From: Aneurinibacillus tyrosinisolvens | Lineage (GTDB): Bacteria > Bacillota > Bacilli > Aneurinibacillales > Aneurinibacillaceae | Direction: 5' to 3' | Assembly (NCBI RefSeq): GCF_001015055.1 | Contig: NZ_BBWZ01000008.1 | Coordinates: 62,001 to 126,000 of the forward strand | Length of the DNA: 64,000 nucleotides | In this document: piece after piece, positions 9,208-17,706 of the stretch | Position numbering within the stretch: position 1 is the stretch's first letter | How the letters are laid out: every line of letters begins with the position of its first letter | Notes under the pieces: generated by a model | What the model saw: only the letters and a program-made list of their open reading frames with translations | Databases searched by the model: none | What the model was told of the DNA's origin: nothing | Position numbers and translations under genes: made by a program

Positions 9208-9924
9208 TTATGAGACAGGAAGGGGAAGTATTCTTCTTTCTCGAACAACAGGGACAATTTTGAGCAAATCGACCTGGCTGCAGTACACAATATCTTCTGT
9301 ATATTGATGCTGAACAAGGCGTTTGCCGGTCGTTGTTTGCTGGAGCTTTGCGGGCAAATTGTGTGCGAACTGGCAATAGCACGCTTCCATAGCCTGGCTT
9401 AAGTCGCATAGTTGTATAGAGGGAACGAGCTGCCTCGCGACTTGAACCATCTTCCCGGCAGCCAGGCCGTCCTCAAGGGCAAACTCCTGCCGTGTTCCCG
9501 CACAGTAAAGGGTAATGTCGTGATGTCTCGCTATCGCTTCCTTTATACACGCGGTCGCATTCAGAAGGCAGCCTATGAATACATTTTCCGCTCTGGCCGC
9601 CTTCTGGATTGCCCTCGTACCATTCGTTGTCGTCAGAACGAGGCTCTTGCCTGTATGGTCAGATTGGCGTAAGGCGGTTGGCGAGTTGTTATAATCAAAG
9701 TCAGGAATTTTCTTGCAATTGCGTTCCCCCGAAAATATTGTGTTTTCAGACCGCAAATCATATGCCTGCTTTAATGTTTCAACGGGAAAAACGGATGCGA
9801 AACCGTAGTGTAAGGCGGCTACGATCGTGCTGGATGCCCTAAGAACGTCAATAACAACTACCGTGCGCCCGACAATTTGCTCCTGACGAACTTCCTCGAC
9901 GGTTTGCACAACTTCGATTCGCAT
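9208..9924 (-). CDS. comB: 2-phosphosulfolactate phosphatase
   Basis: Removes phosphate from phosphosulfolactate, the step after ComA, giving sulfolactate. Family signatures are IDVLRASSTIVAAL, FSGERNCKKIPDFDYNNSP and LVLTTTNGTRA, all intact in 238 residues. GGAGGGAAGGTT directly precedes ATG 9924. It is on the opposite strand to comA and separated from it by the MFS and DUF441 genes, so it is a linked but independently transcribed gene. No comC (sulfolactate dehydrogenase) is in the window. Confidence 0.9.
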   Translation of the reverse strand: MRIEVVQTVEEVRQEQIVGRTVVVIDVLRASSTIVAALHYGFASVFPVETLKQAYDLRSENTIFSGERNCKKIPDFDYNNSPTALRQSDHTGKSLVLTTTNGTRAIQKAARAENVFIGCLLNATACIKEAIARHHDITLYCAGTRQEFALEDGLAAGKMVQVARQLVPSIQLCDLSQAMEACYCQFAHNLPAKLQQTTTGKRLVQHQYTEDIVYCSQVDLLKIVPVVRERRILPLPVS

Positions 9925-10047
9925 AACCTTCCCTCCGTTTGAATGGGCTTATGAATGTAGTGTATGCGGAATCGGGTAAAGAAGTTCCCCGCCCCTAGAC
10001 TATTTGCCATAGTACATGCATACCTTTTGAATAGAGGAGGGAAGAGA

Positions 10048-10317
10048 ATGTTAGAAAAGGCGATTATAGGAATGGCTTCTTTACGATTGATATCTGGCTC
10101 GATTGAAATTATAGCTGCACTATTGTTCATCAAGTTTAACCAGGTGGAAAAGGCGCTGCTCATTAATTCAGGTCTGGCTCTCATGGGTCCGACGGTTCTG
10201 CTCCTTACGACAACCATTGGACTTGTCGGTATGGCGGATCGGATCAGCGTGGCAAAGATAGCGTGGATCTTCGCAGGAATCGCCTGTATTTTTGTTGGAG
10301 TGAGGAGCGATAGCTAA
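10048..10317 (+). CDS. yqhV: YqhV family small membrane protein (DUF2619)
   Basis: An 89-residue protein with three hydrophobic segments. The run LRLISGSIEIIAALLF, KFNQVEKALLINSGLALMGP and LTTTIGLVGMADR matches the B. subtilis YqhV family, encoded near spoIIIA there and of unknown function. ATG 10048 follows GAGGAGGGAAGAGA; a longer frame to 9964 lacks a ribosome site. It is transcribed divergently from comB. Confidence 0.8.
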   Translation: MLEKAIIGMASLRLISGSIEIIAALLFIKFNQVEKALLINSGLALMGPTVLLLTTTIGLVGMADRISVAKIAWIFAGIACIFVGVRSDS

Positions 10318-10424
10318 ATCCGGCAGTTCCTTTGTTTCAGTTTTGTCTATTGCGGGTAAAACATAAGGTTGTGATGAACATCATAGAACCTGTGAATAGA
10401 TAGCAGAAAGGAATCGGACAATTT

Positions 10425-11450
10425 ATGGAAAAAGAGCAAACAATACAAGCTAAAATTAACAACACGTCTTTTACATGGGATACGGAACGGGGCATCTTTC
10501 GATTCGACGGAGCGGACGTCGTCCTGTTCTGGATTGAATCTGCTTTTAAGACATTGCTTGATACGATTGAAGAAGTATCGGGACAGGAGTCTGCAACCGT
10601 TGTGCTGGAAACCGCGGGGTATAGAATGGGAGAAATTGTGGCTGGTTATTACCAGACATTTACGGATATAGGAGAAGTTATTGCTTCATTACCGGGAACG
10701 TATACGGCTGCCGGCTGGGGAAAAATGACGATAGATTCTTTCGATCAGGCTAACAGGAAGGCTGTCGTTCGGATGGAGAACAGCTGGGAATACCGGGTAA
10801 ACCGGGTACAGGAGAAGCAGCTTCCCGGTTCTTTTCTTGCGGGGCATTTAGCTGGAATTTTCACCGGGTTGTTTAAGGAGAACATGTGGTATCGAACGAT
10901 AAAGAGCCAACTGCTGGGAGATGAATATGATGAGTTTGAGATTTTTGCTTCCATTGTAACTCCGGCGAGCAATATTCATGACTTGATTCGTCAAACTGAA
11001 CAACACCAGATTAAGAGCTTAGAGGAGAAGGTGGCGGAGCGGACTAAAGAGTTAAATACCCTTATTCAAGATTTGTCGGTTCCTGTCATCCCGGTGCTTG
11101 ATAATGTGCTCGTTATTCCGCTCATTGCGAAATACGATGCAAAACGGGCGGAAGAGTTAATGGAAAAGGCGCTGTTCGGCGTAACTGAGCATCAGGCGAA
11201 ATATTTAATTCTCGATTTGACGGGATTGAAAGGGGTGGACGAGTACACGATTGCTCTTCTACACAAACTGGTCCAATCAACGGCGCTAGTTGGGGCAACC
11301 TGCATTCTGGTCGGTATTTCGCCTGAACTGAGCGTTGAAATCGTCAATTCGAATTTCAGTATTAACGAAATCATTTGCTTTTCTACGCTGCAGCACGGGA
11401 TTTACTATGCACTGGCACAGGATAACCTGCAAATCTTAAAGAAGTCTTAA
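10425..11450 (+). CDS. STAS-domain (RsbR-like) protein with V4R-like N-terminal domain
   Basis: A 341-residue soluble signalling protein. Residues about 1-185 resemble a V4R-type ligand-binding fold (GYRMGEIVAGYY, AGWGKM and SFLAGHLAGIFTGLF). A short coiled linker (about 190-205, EEKVAERTKELN) leads to a C-terminal STAS domain. That domain carries VLDNVLVIPLIAKYDAKRAEEL and DLTGLKGVD, with the Thr that is phosphorylated in RsbR proteins. RsbR relatives form stressosomes feeding sigma-B; no rsbS, rsbT or sigB is nearby, so the partner must be elsewhere. A terminator follows directly. Sensor role is inference from domain order. Confidence 0.75.
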   Translation: MEKEQTIQAKINNTSFTWDTERGIFRFDGADVVLFWIESAFKTLLDTIEEVSGQESATVVLETAGYRMGEIVAGYYQTFTDIGEVIASLPGTYTAAGWGKMTIDSFDQANRKAVVRMENSWEYRVNRVQEKQLPGSFLAGHLAGIFTGLFKENMWYRTIKSQLLGDEYDEFEIFASIVTPASNIHDLIRQTEQHQIKSLEEKVAERTKELNTLIQDLSVPVIPVLDNVLVIPLIAKYDAKRAEELMEKALFGVTEHQAKYLILDLTGLKGVDEYTIALLHKLVQSTALVGATCILVGISPELSVEIVNSNFSINEIICFSTLQHGIYYALAQDNLQILKKS

Positions 11451-11455
11451 TCACC

Positions 11456-11479
11456 ACCGCACATTTGTGCGGTTTTTTT
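11456..11479 (+). terminator. Terminator after the STAS protein gene
   Basis: ACCGCAC and GTGCGGT form a 7-bp stem with a 4-nt loop, followed by a T run. Confidence 0.9.
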
Positions 11480-11501
11480 GTAGTAAATGTAGGCAATAAG
11501 C

Positions 11502-11530
11502 TTGTCAAGACCTATTCTTTATCGTATAAT
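11502..11530 (+). promoter_or_regulatory. Sigma-A promoter of the Rad52-like/ssb operon
   Basis: TTGTCA and TATAAT are separated by exactly 17 bases, an almost consensus vegetative promoter about 100 bases before the Rad52-like gene. Confidence 0.8.
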
Positions 11531-11531
11531 A

Positions 11532-11545
11532 AGAACATAAGTTCG
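11532..11545 (+). promoter_or_regulatory. Candidate LexA (DinR) SOS box
   Basis: The sequence GAACATAAGTTCG differs from the Bacillus LexA consensus CGAAC-N4-GTTCG only in its first base (A instead of C). It begins just after the -10 hexamer, over the expected transcription start, so a bound repressor would block the promoter. A DNA-repair operon downstream fits SOS control. Confidence 0.7.
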
Positions 11546-11633
11546 TAAAAAACAGATTGAAAGGTTCTTACTTATCGAACATGAAGATCTCCAATCGTCT
11601 TTGGGTGGGCACACAAGAGAGGAGAAGGCGTAT

Positions 11634-12650
11634 ATGAATATAGAGAAGATGGCTTTATCATTGGGAGTGGAACTTCCGGAAAATCTTACGAAACGTTTGC
11701 AGGAGAAGGAAAACTGGCTGCGCCTTGCTGACGCTCCGTTCCCTTACCGGCACTATAAGGTGAATTACGATGGAAGCATTTATATATCACAGCAGTGCAT
11801 TGCGGACCGGAACGCTTTGCTCTTCGATCAATATCGTTATGATGCCGAAGAGGCACAGGTCAATACGGACAGGTGGTCTGTCGGAGTCTGGGTTCGAATG
11901 CATGCAGTCATTAATGGCGTGGAGCATTCGATTCGCCAGTATGGAGTAAACATGGTCAACAAGCTGCGTACTGAGGTAAAGCCAAGCGGAGATACCGTGG
12001 AACAAGCAATTAAATCAGCCGTTTCCGACGGAATGAAGAAATGTAGTTCCTGGCTCGGCATCGCGGCTCACATTTATCGTGGCGAAGTGATTTCCATTAA
12101 GCCGAACCGTGATCAAGAGGGCAGAGTACAGAGCAAGTTTTATATGCAGACCCTAGAGAAGTTTGGCCTGTCTGAATACAATTACCGCTATGGAATTCCG
12201 GTCCTTCCTGATGCGTTTAAACCGTATTATGAAAAGATGGGCTGGACGGACGGCATTTTCTATTCGGATGTTTACTACTTCAAGAACAAGCAGGCAGGGG
12301 AACGCGAAGCAGATGCTCCGTCCCAGGAGAAAGTGCAGAAGCAGCCTGAGAATGCCGTTGAAGCAGGGGAACAGGAAGAGAAGCCTTCCTTTATTAATGA
12401 GAAGCAGGCAGGGTTCCTGCGGGGGCTTATTCACGACTTTAACAAGGAAGCACAGGAAGAAGATATCGTACAAGTTATCGCAGCGTATCTCCATAAGAAA
12501 AGGATCGATGTTGTGAAAGAAGTGGAGAGTCTCGGCAGTAAGTTCGATGGAGTTCACATGCTCCCGGCTGAGCATTTCCCGGCGATCCAGTATTACTTTA
12601 AGCAGCTTAAAAAATCACGGCTGGCAAATGCGGAAGAAAAAACAGCCTAA
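11634..12650 (+). CDS. Rad52/Rad22-like single-strand annealing protein
   Basis: A 338-residue protein. Its N-terminal half looks like the Rad52 fold: FPYRHYKVNYDG, a beta-rich middle, and the conserved helix AIKSAVSDGMKKCSSWLGIA, which corresponds to the DNA-binding core of Rad52/Rad22 proteins. A Glu/Gln-rich linker (about 222-255) joins a C-terminal helical domain of unknown role. ATG 11634 follows AGAGGAGAAGG. The ssb gene is 43 nt downstream, so annealing and ssDNA-binding activities are co-expressed, and an SOS box overlies the promoter. Phage recombinases have this arrangement, but no phage genes are near. Confidence 0.72.
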   Translation: MNIEKMALSLGVELPENLTKRLQEKENWLRLADAPFPYRHYKVNYDGSIYISQQCIADRNALLFDQYRYDAEEAQVNTDRWSVGVWVRMHAVINGVEHSIRQYGVNMVNKLRTEVKPSGDTVEQAIKSAVSDGMKKCSSWLGIAAHIYRGEVISIKPNRDQEGRVQSKFYMQTLEKFGLSEYNYRYGIPVLPDAFKPYYEKMGWTDGIFYSDVYYFKNKQAGEREADAPSQEKVQKQPENAVEAGEQEEKPSFINEKQAGFLRGLIHDFNKEAQEEDIVQVIAAYLHKKRIDVVKEVESLGSKFDGVHMLPAEHFPAIQYYFKQLKKSRLANAEEKTA

Positions 12651-12693
12651 TGATATCAAATAATATCGGAAGAACGGAAAAGAGGCGGTATGA

Positions 12694-13149
12694 ATGCTGA
12701 ATAGGGCGGTTTTATTAGGACGTTTAACTAAGGATCCGGAGCTTCGTTATACACAAAGCGGGACGGCGGTTGCAACATTTACGCTGGCAATCGACCGGAG
12801 GGTAACGAACCAGCAGGGAGAGAGGGAAACTGATTTTATCCCGATAGTAGCCTGGAGCAAGCTGGCCGAATTATGCGCAAACTACTTGAAGAAAGGCCAG
12901 CAGGCCGCGGTAGAGGGGCGCATCCAGGTCAGAAACTATGAAAACAAAGAAGGGCAGAAGGTGTATGTTACCGAGGTAATCGCGGACAATGTTCAATTTC
13001 TAGGCGGCGCCGGCCAGGGCCAGTCCGCGGAAAAAAGCTCCGCAGGAGAAACGGCGGGAGCCCGCTCAAATCCGTGGGACGGGAACAGCAATCCTTTTGC
13101 GTCCGGCAGCGGGCCAATTGATATTTCGGATGATGATTTGCCGTTCTGA
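12694..13149 (+). CDS. ssb: Single-stranded DNA-binding protein
   Basis: OB-fold SSB of 151 residues. The family start [20 protein letters not shown], the [17 protein letters not shown] strand and a Gly/Ser-rich tail ending in DDDLPF, the protein-interaction tip, are all present. GAGGCGG lies before ATG 12694. In Bacillus the essential ssbA sits between rpsF and rpsR; this copy does not, so it is more likely a second SSB of the SsbB type or a repair-dedicated SSB tied to the Rad52-like protein upstream. Confidence 0.92.
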   Translation: MLNRAVLLGRLTKDPELRYTQSGTAVATFTLAIDRRVTNQQGERETDFIPIVAWSKLAELCANYLKKGQQAAVEGRIQVRNYENKEGQKVYVTEVIADNVQFLGGAGQGQSAEKSSAGETAGARSNPWDGNSNPFASGSGPIDISDDDLPF

Positions 13150-13174
13150 CTTTGACATTTGCATAATGAAAAAT

Positions 13175-13219
13175 AAGACCGTATAATCCTTGTATTTAAA
13201 GGGTTTTCGGTCTTTTTTG
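13175..13219 (+). terminator. Terminator after ssb
   Basis: AAGACCG pairs with CGGTCTT and, inside it, AATCCTT with AAGGGTT, giving a two-part stem followed by Ts. Confidence 0.75.
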
Positions 13220-13370
13220 TTAGGAGAAGAAAGCAGCGCTTGCTTAAGCAACGTTCTAGTAAAGGAATCTTTGCAAAAAAACACGGGCAATTTCGATATC
13301 TTGCTATTACATTCGCAGATGCGTACATAAGGCCATGATCGGAGGTATACTGTTGGTGGAGGTGAGGCAA

Positions 13371-14039
13371 ATGCAGGGCGATATAAAAGGGCGAGGACAC
13401 GAGGATACGTCCAGGGTACATTGTGACGTACATGTAGCAGACACCGATGAGGAACGCATAACAGAAGAGAAGTGGCAAGCGATTCTACATAATGATGCTT
13501 CTTACGATGCTGCGTTTATTTACGCCGTAAAGACCACGGGTATTTTTTGCAGGCCGTCTTGTAAGTCCAGAACGCCAAAAAAGGAAAATGTGCGCCTGTT
13601 TCAAAACGCACAACAAGCGCTGTCAGCAAATTTTCGTCCATGCAAACGATGCAAACCGACCGGCGAGCGTTTGCCTGATAATGAGTGGGTGGCTCAAATC
13701 ACCCGATACATCGACACGAATTACAGTGAAACGCTGACGCTGGAAACCCTGGCCGATATGTGTCATGGCAGCCCTTATCATTTGCACCGTACATTCAAGC
13801 GGATCAAGGGAGTAACGCCGATCGAATATATCCAGCAGACGAGAATAGCCAGAGCTATAGAGTACCTAATCAATTCGGATAAAGCAGTTGCAAGTATTGC
13901 TTTGGCTGTCGGTATGTCTAATACACCTTATTTTATAACGGTGTTCAAGAAGAAAACCGGGCGTACGCCTGCAGCCTATCGCCAATTAAATCGCGCTAAA
14001 CATACTATGGAGGTGTTACACAGTGGAAGCAAAAACTAA
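13371..14039 (+). CDS. adaA: Methylphosphotriester-DNA alkyltransferase and AraC-type activator
   Basis: Adaptive-response regulator of 222 residues. The N-terminal Ada zinc domain carries C60, C64, C91 and C94 (GIFCRPSC and PCKRC); a zinc cysteine takes the methyl group from phosphotriesters. A C-terminal AraC double helix-turn-helix follows (about 105-205, HLHRTFKRIKGVTPIEYI and the second helix pair). Once methylated, AdaA activates its own operon. ATG 13371 follows GGAGGTGA at 5 nt; upstream in-frame starts are weaker. The last 17 bases overlap adaB. The downstream partners are damaged, but adaA itself looks intact. Confidence 0.9.
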   Translation: MQGDIKGRGHEDTSRVHCDVHVADTDEERITEEKWQAILHNDASYDAAFIYAVKTTGIFCRPSCKSRTPKKENVRLFQNAQQALSANFRPCKRCKPTGERLPDNEWVAQITRYIDTNYSETLTLETLADMCHGSPYHLHRTFKRIKGVTPIEYIQQTRIARAIEYLINSDKAVASIALAVGMSNTPYFITVFKKKTGRTPAAYRQLNRAKHTMEVLHSGSKN

Positions 14040-14570
14040 CCTGACGATTTACTGGACACTGCTGGTTCATCAAGAATGGAGCCTATACATGGCCGCGACG
14101 TCAAAAGGGCTTTGTTACGTAGCTCTCAGAATAAGTCATTTGAAGAATTATCTGATTGGGCCAAGAGCCGCTTTCCCGGCAGCGTATTGGTTCAAGATGA
14201 TAAAAAATTACAGCCGTATGCGGCAGAATTAATCGAGTATCTCCAGGGAAAGCGCAGATCTTTTACCGTACCGTTTGATTTCCACGGCACAGCGTTTCAG
14301 ATTGCCGTGTGGAATGCGCTCTGCGAGATTCCTTACGGACAAACCCAGTCCTATTCGGATATTGCGAATTATATTCAAAAACCGGCTGCCGTACGTGCGG
14401 TTGGAGCTGCGATTGGCGCGAATCCGGTTTTAATTACCGTACCGTGCCACCGGGTCATCGGTAAAAATGGCTCGCTCACCGGCTACCGGGGCGGTTTGGA
14501 CATGAAGACACAACTCCTGCATTTGGAACGGGAAAATTCATGGGTTGAAAGGAGTACACTACGTGCCTAA
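14023..14570 (+). pseudogene. adaB: O6-methylguanine-DNA methyltransferase (AdaB), frameshifted
   Basis: Suicide methyltransferase that repairs O6-methylguanine. Start is GTG 14023 behind GGAGGTG, overlapping adaA. The N-terminal part reads LVHQEWSLYMAATSKGLCYV, then the frame breaks. The rest continues one frame over from SQNKSFEELSDWAKSRFPGS to the catalytic domain with FQIAVWNALCEIPYGQTQ and PCHRVIGKNGSLTGY, whose Cys accepts the methyl group. Adding one G at 14122 (TAGCTC to TAGGCTC) restores YVGSQNK. Read as given, no full-length enzyme can be made. Confidence 0.88.
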
Positions 14571-14868
14571 TCGCCTTGCAGAACGAATGGCTGCCTTAAA
14601 TTGGAATGTGCTGCAACAGACGCTGGACGAGCAGGGGACCGGACTTATCTTTCCTACGAATCACCGGCCTGTCTTAGGAACGCGCGGGTATTATAAGAAC
14701 ACATTACGGCACGGCGTTAGCACGATTACTTCGGGAACGAGGTATACCAAATTGAAAATGTACTTTAAGGAAATCGCCCTTTCTTTTTTAAAAACCCTTT
14801 TGGCGTACGAAATTCACGTTTTGTTAGCGACCCCCTTAACAGGCGAAATAGAGGGGGGAGAAGAATAA
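14563..14868 (+). pseudogene. 2OG-Fe(II) oxygenase of the ada operon, internally deleted and truncated
   Basis: Starts with GTG 14563 behind AAAGGAG. The first ~24 residues (RLAERMAALNWNVLQQTLDEQG) are the N terminus of a 2OG-Fe(II) oxygenase of about 220-230 residues that I know next to adaAB in related bacilli. They are joined directly to the family's C-terminal block GLIFPTNHRPVLGTRGYYK and HGVSTITSGTRYT. About 160 residues between, including the HxD iron motif, are missing in frame, with GAGCAGGGG at the join (14629-14637). After RYT (about 14749) homology ends and unrelated sequence begins, so the last ~10 residues are also lost. It cannot be active. Confidence 0.75.
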
Positions 14869-15907
14869 AAATTGTAAGCAGTCGCAGTGATTGAACAGCC
14901 ACAACAAACGCAGCATTCGCATGGAGTGACAATGAGGCTGTGGCCATCTCAGCGACACCTCCTGGAGCAAATGACAAGATGGCGGTAACTAAAGGAATGC
15001 CGGTTACCTGAGATACGCCAATCGAACACAATAGCATAACTACCATGAGACCCCCGGAACTAAGTAGGCCAACAAAGACGATTCGTTTAGCTCCTTCAAA
15101 CATTTCCTTGTTTAACTTAGATCCGATACTAGCTCCAATAAAAATCTGGGCCAAAGTAATGAGCCAATGAGGCCACCATGGGACGAGTTTTTCCCCACTT
15201 AAAAATGAACCGAGCATTTCCATCCCTGCAACACCCATCATGCCTCCAACCAACCAGGGTGCAGGAAGCTTGAGCCGTTTACCCAGATAATATCCTCCCC
15301 AAGCCGCAAATGCCAGTACAAAGGTCCATAGTAACGCCCCTAAACTAGTCCCAGTTTCTAGCGCCATACTAAAAACAGATGTCTCTCTACCCCAGTAGGA
15401 TGCCATAAGAGGTATGATACCAACGACCAAAAAAAGACGAATCATTTGAACAATGCTTACTACAACTATATTGGCCCCTATCTCCTCAGCAATACTTGGC
15501 ATCGCCGATACACCACCGGGAGCGGTACCGAATAGGCTAGTCAACAAATCTGATTCACTATAACGCCATAGAAAAAGACCGGAAAGCAAAGAAAAAACAA
15601 TGGATAAAAGCAGCATTACAATAATGATCATCCAGTTATTTCCAAATGTTTGCAGTACCGATAAAGTCATTTGTCGACCTAATGTTATGCCTAAAATCCA
15701 TTGGCCAATGTGCCTCCAATAAGGTTCGATTGTCATATGATGTGAGCTCAACCCAGCCCACTTTGGTCGCCAAAATGAAAGTAACCCAGTCATAATCAGT
15801 GTTCCAACCATCCAACCGATCGACATACCAGTTAAAGAAAGGAGGTAGCCACCTATGCTGCCTAATGCAATGAACCAAGTATTTTGAAGAAATATCTTTC
15901 CTTTCAT
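14765..15907 (-). CDS. AbrB-family (PF05145) integral membrane protein
   Basis: A 380-residue membrane protein with about ten hydrophobic segments and the duplicated signature TAPGGVSAMPSIAEEIGAN and FAPGGVAEMATASLSLHAN. This is the 'AbrB / putative ammonia monooxygenase' family, unrelated to the AbrB DNA-binding regulator and of unknown transport function. No good ribosome site precedes ATG 15907. Its 3' end overlaps the tail of the truncated oxygenase frame. Codons are more A/T-rich than in genes on either side of the block, which suggests that the segment was acquired. It lies just inside the left boundary of the 14.7-18.8 kb block. Confidence 0.82.
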   Translation of the reverse strand: MKGKIFLQNTWFIALGSIGGYLLSLTGMSIGWMVGTLIMTGLLSFWRPKWAGLSSHHMTIEPYWRHIGQWILGITLGRQMTLSVLQTFGNNWMIIIVMLLLSIVFSLLSGLFLWRYSESDLLTSLFGTAPGGVSAMPSIAEEIGANIVVVSIVQMIRLFLVVGIIPLMASYWGRETSVFSMALETGTSLGALLWTFVLAFAAWGGYYLGKRLKLPAPWLVGGMMGVAGMEMLGSFLSGEKLVPWWPHWLITLAQIFIGASIGSKLNKEMFEGAKRIVFVGLLSSGGLMVVMLLCSIGVSQVTGIPLVTAILSFAPGGVAEMATASLSLHANAAFVVAVQSLRLLTIFILLPPLFRLLRGSLTKREFRTPKGFLKKKGRFP

Positions 15908-16369
15908 TTTATAGTATTACCCATTTCTAATGGGGTCTTATTAATTTGTTGCGCCATTTTTAATCCCTTCTTGTCTAATATTTATCCCCTCATTTAGTAC
16001 ATGCTGTGTTAATCGTTTGTACTTTAAATTTTCACAAAACAATTATCCAATTTTAACTTTAGGATACTTAAAGTTTCTACCTGTTATACAAGCAGTAGTA
16101 ATTTTGCTATCTAAAACCTTGTTGCTTAAATAAATCAAGATTATTTTTACCGGCAGCCCTTATCTTCTCTCATTAACTTCTAATGTAAAGGAAACATTTT
16201 ATTAACATTTCTTGTTTAACATTAAATTATTGTTCCCTATCCTGGTTAGCAAGCCTGCAGGTTATATATCTGGACATACTATACGTATAGGTCATTCATA
16301 TATCCGAATATAAAATATCTTCTCTAACTGATTTACTCCCATCTGTAGTATGAACCAGGAGGAAATACC
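15908..16369. other. AT-rich intergenic region before murT
   Basis: About 460 bases without a supportable gene. It is clearly more A/T-rich than the surroundings. It should contain the divergent promoters of the AbrB-family gene and murT. A perfect 12-base palindrome, CTATACGTATAG (16279-16290), lies about 80 bases before murT and may be an operator. I find no RNA motif or repeat here. Confidence 0.5.
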
Positions 16370-17704
16370 ATGAAATCAAATGTAGCTATTTTATCAGGTA
16401 AATTCGCGGAGAAAGTAAGCCGAACCATCGGGTATGACGGTACGAATATACCGGGTGTTGTAGCGCGTAAAATTGCCCCTGATTTATTAAAAACACTGGC
16501 GAATCAAGTTGAACATCTTATTCTTATAACAGGCACCAATGGAAAAACGACGACATCTAACCTGCTGGCAAGTATTTTAAGGGCAGCAGGAAAGCTGGTA
16601 TTCAATAATGAAGAAGGTGCGAACCTTATAACGGGGATTACCGCTTCCTTTGTAAAGCATGCCAGAATATCCGGAACAGTTCCTTATAAGTACACCGTGA
16701 TTGAAGTGGATGAAGCTGCCCTGTCTCAAGTCGTGAAACAAGTTCAACCTGAAATGGTCGTATGTACGAATTTTTTCCGGGATCAACTTGATCGTTTTGG
16801 GGAAATTGATACGTTAATAAATACAGTGAGTGAAGCGCTTATGCCCATGGAAACAAAGCTCGTTTTAAATGGGGACGACCCGCTGGTTATGCGGTTGAAC
16901 AAACTACAAAAGAACACCGTCTTTTTTGGGATGAACAAAAAGGTGGAAGGGTTCCAACAATATAATGTCAGTGAATCTAAATTTTGCCCGGACTGCGGGA
17001 ACGAATTGCAGTATGAAGCCATCCATTATGGACAATTAGGCCATTATTCATGCAGCTGCGGATTTGAACGCCCTACCCCAATGTATGAAGTCGATACCCT
17101 TTCGCTTGGACATGCCACCTCTTTTACGGTGAATGATTTCACATATCACCTTCCAATTGACGGGATTCACAATGTATACAATGCTCTTGCTGCCATTGCC
17201 TGTGCAAAGGAGCTTGGAATTGAAAATGCTGACATTGAAAAGGGATTCCTTTCTTATGAAGCATCTAACGGGAGAATGCAGACCTTCGAATATAAAGGTA
17301 CGCCCTATGTCTTAAACCTTGTGAAAAATCCAGCTGGTATGAACATTACTCTTTCCCAGCTTTTAATGGACGAAGAGGGTAAACAAATTGGGATTATTTT
17401 AAATGATTTAAAATACGATGGAACGGATATTTCCTGGATTTGGGATGCGGATTTTGAACAGCTAAACCGGCCGGATGTCAAAACAGTTGTATGTGCGGGG
17501 ACTCGCGCCCATGACCTTGCACTCCGCATTAAATATGCGGGGGTTGATGCAAATAAAATCATCATCCTTCACTCTTATGACGAAGTAGTTGATTACTGTA
17601 TTGAACACCCGATGAAAACATTTCTTCTTCCGAACTATACGGCATTAGATCCTATTCGAAAAAAACTCGGGTCTAAAATCGCACAGAAGTCCAAAGGAGC
17701 ATAA
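16370..17704 (+). CDS. murT: Lipid II isoglutaminyl synthase, MurT subunit
   Basis: Mur-ligase-like subunit of the complex that amidates D-glutamate of lipid II to D-isoglutamine. The P-loop TGTNGKTTTS (54-63), the NEEGANLITGI strand, and a zinc ribbon with C206, C209, C228 and C230 inserted in the central domain are diagnostic for MurT. The C-terminal DUF1727 domain (ILNDLKYDGTDISWIWDADFE) completes 444 residues. GGAGGAAATACC precedes ATG 16370. gatD follows after 2 nt, as in staphylococci and streptococci. It activates Glu with ATP and receives ammonia from GatD. Confidence 0.92.
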   Translation: MKSNVAILSGKFAEKVSRTIGYDGTNIPGVVARKIAPDLLKTLANQVEHLILITGTNGKTTTSNLLASILRAAGKLVFNNEEGANLITGITASFVKHARISGTVPYKYTVIEVDEAALSQVVKQVQPEMVVCTNFFRDQLDRFGEIDTLINTVSEALMPMETKLVLNGDDPLVMRLNKLQKNTVFFGMNKKVEGFQQYNVSESKFCPDCGNELQYEAIHYGQLGHYSCSCGFERPTPMYEVDTLSLGHATSFTVNDFTYHLPIDGIHNVYNALAAIACAKELGIENADIEKGFLSYEASNGRMQTFEYKGTPYVLNLVKNPAGMNITLSQLLMDEEGKQIGIILNDLKYDGTDISWIWDADFEQLNRPDVKTVVCAGTRAHDLALRIKYAGVDANKIIILHSYDEVVDYCIEHPMKTFLLPNYTALDPIRKKLGSKIAQKSKGA

Positions 17705-17706
17705 CC

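Noticed and set aside
11601-13149. Prophage origin of the Rad52-like/ssb pair
   Set aside because: No integrase, capsid, portal or lysis gene is near; neighbours are ordinary chromosomal genes and an SOS box is present.
15908-16369. An additional gene or riboswitch before murT
   Set aside because: No open frame with a ribosome site and no recognisable aptamer motif; only a short palindrome is seen.
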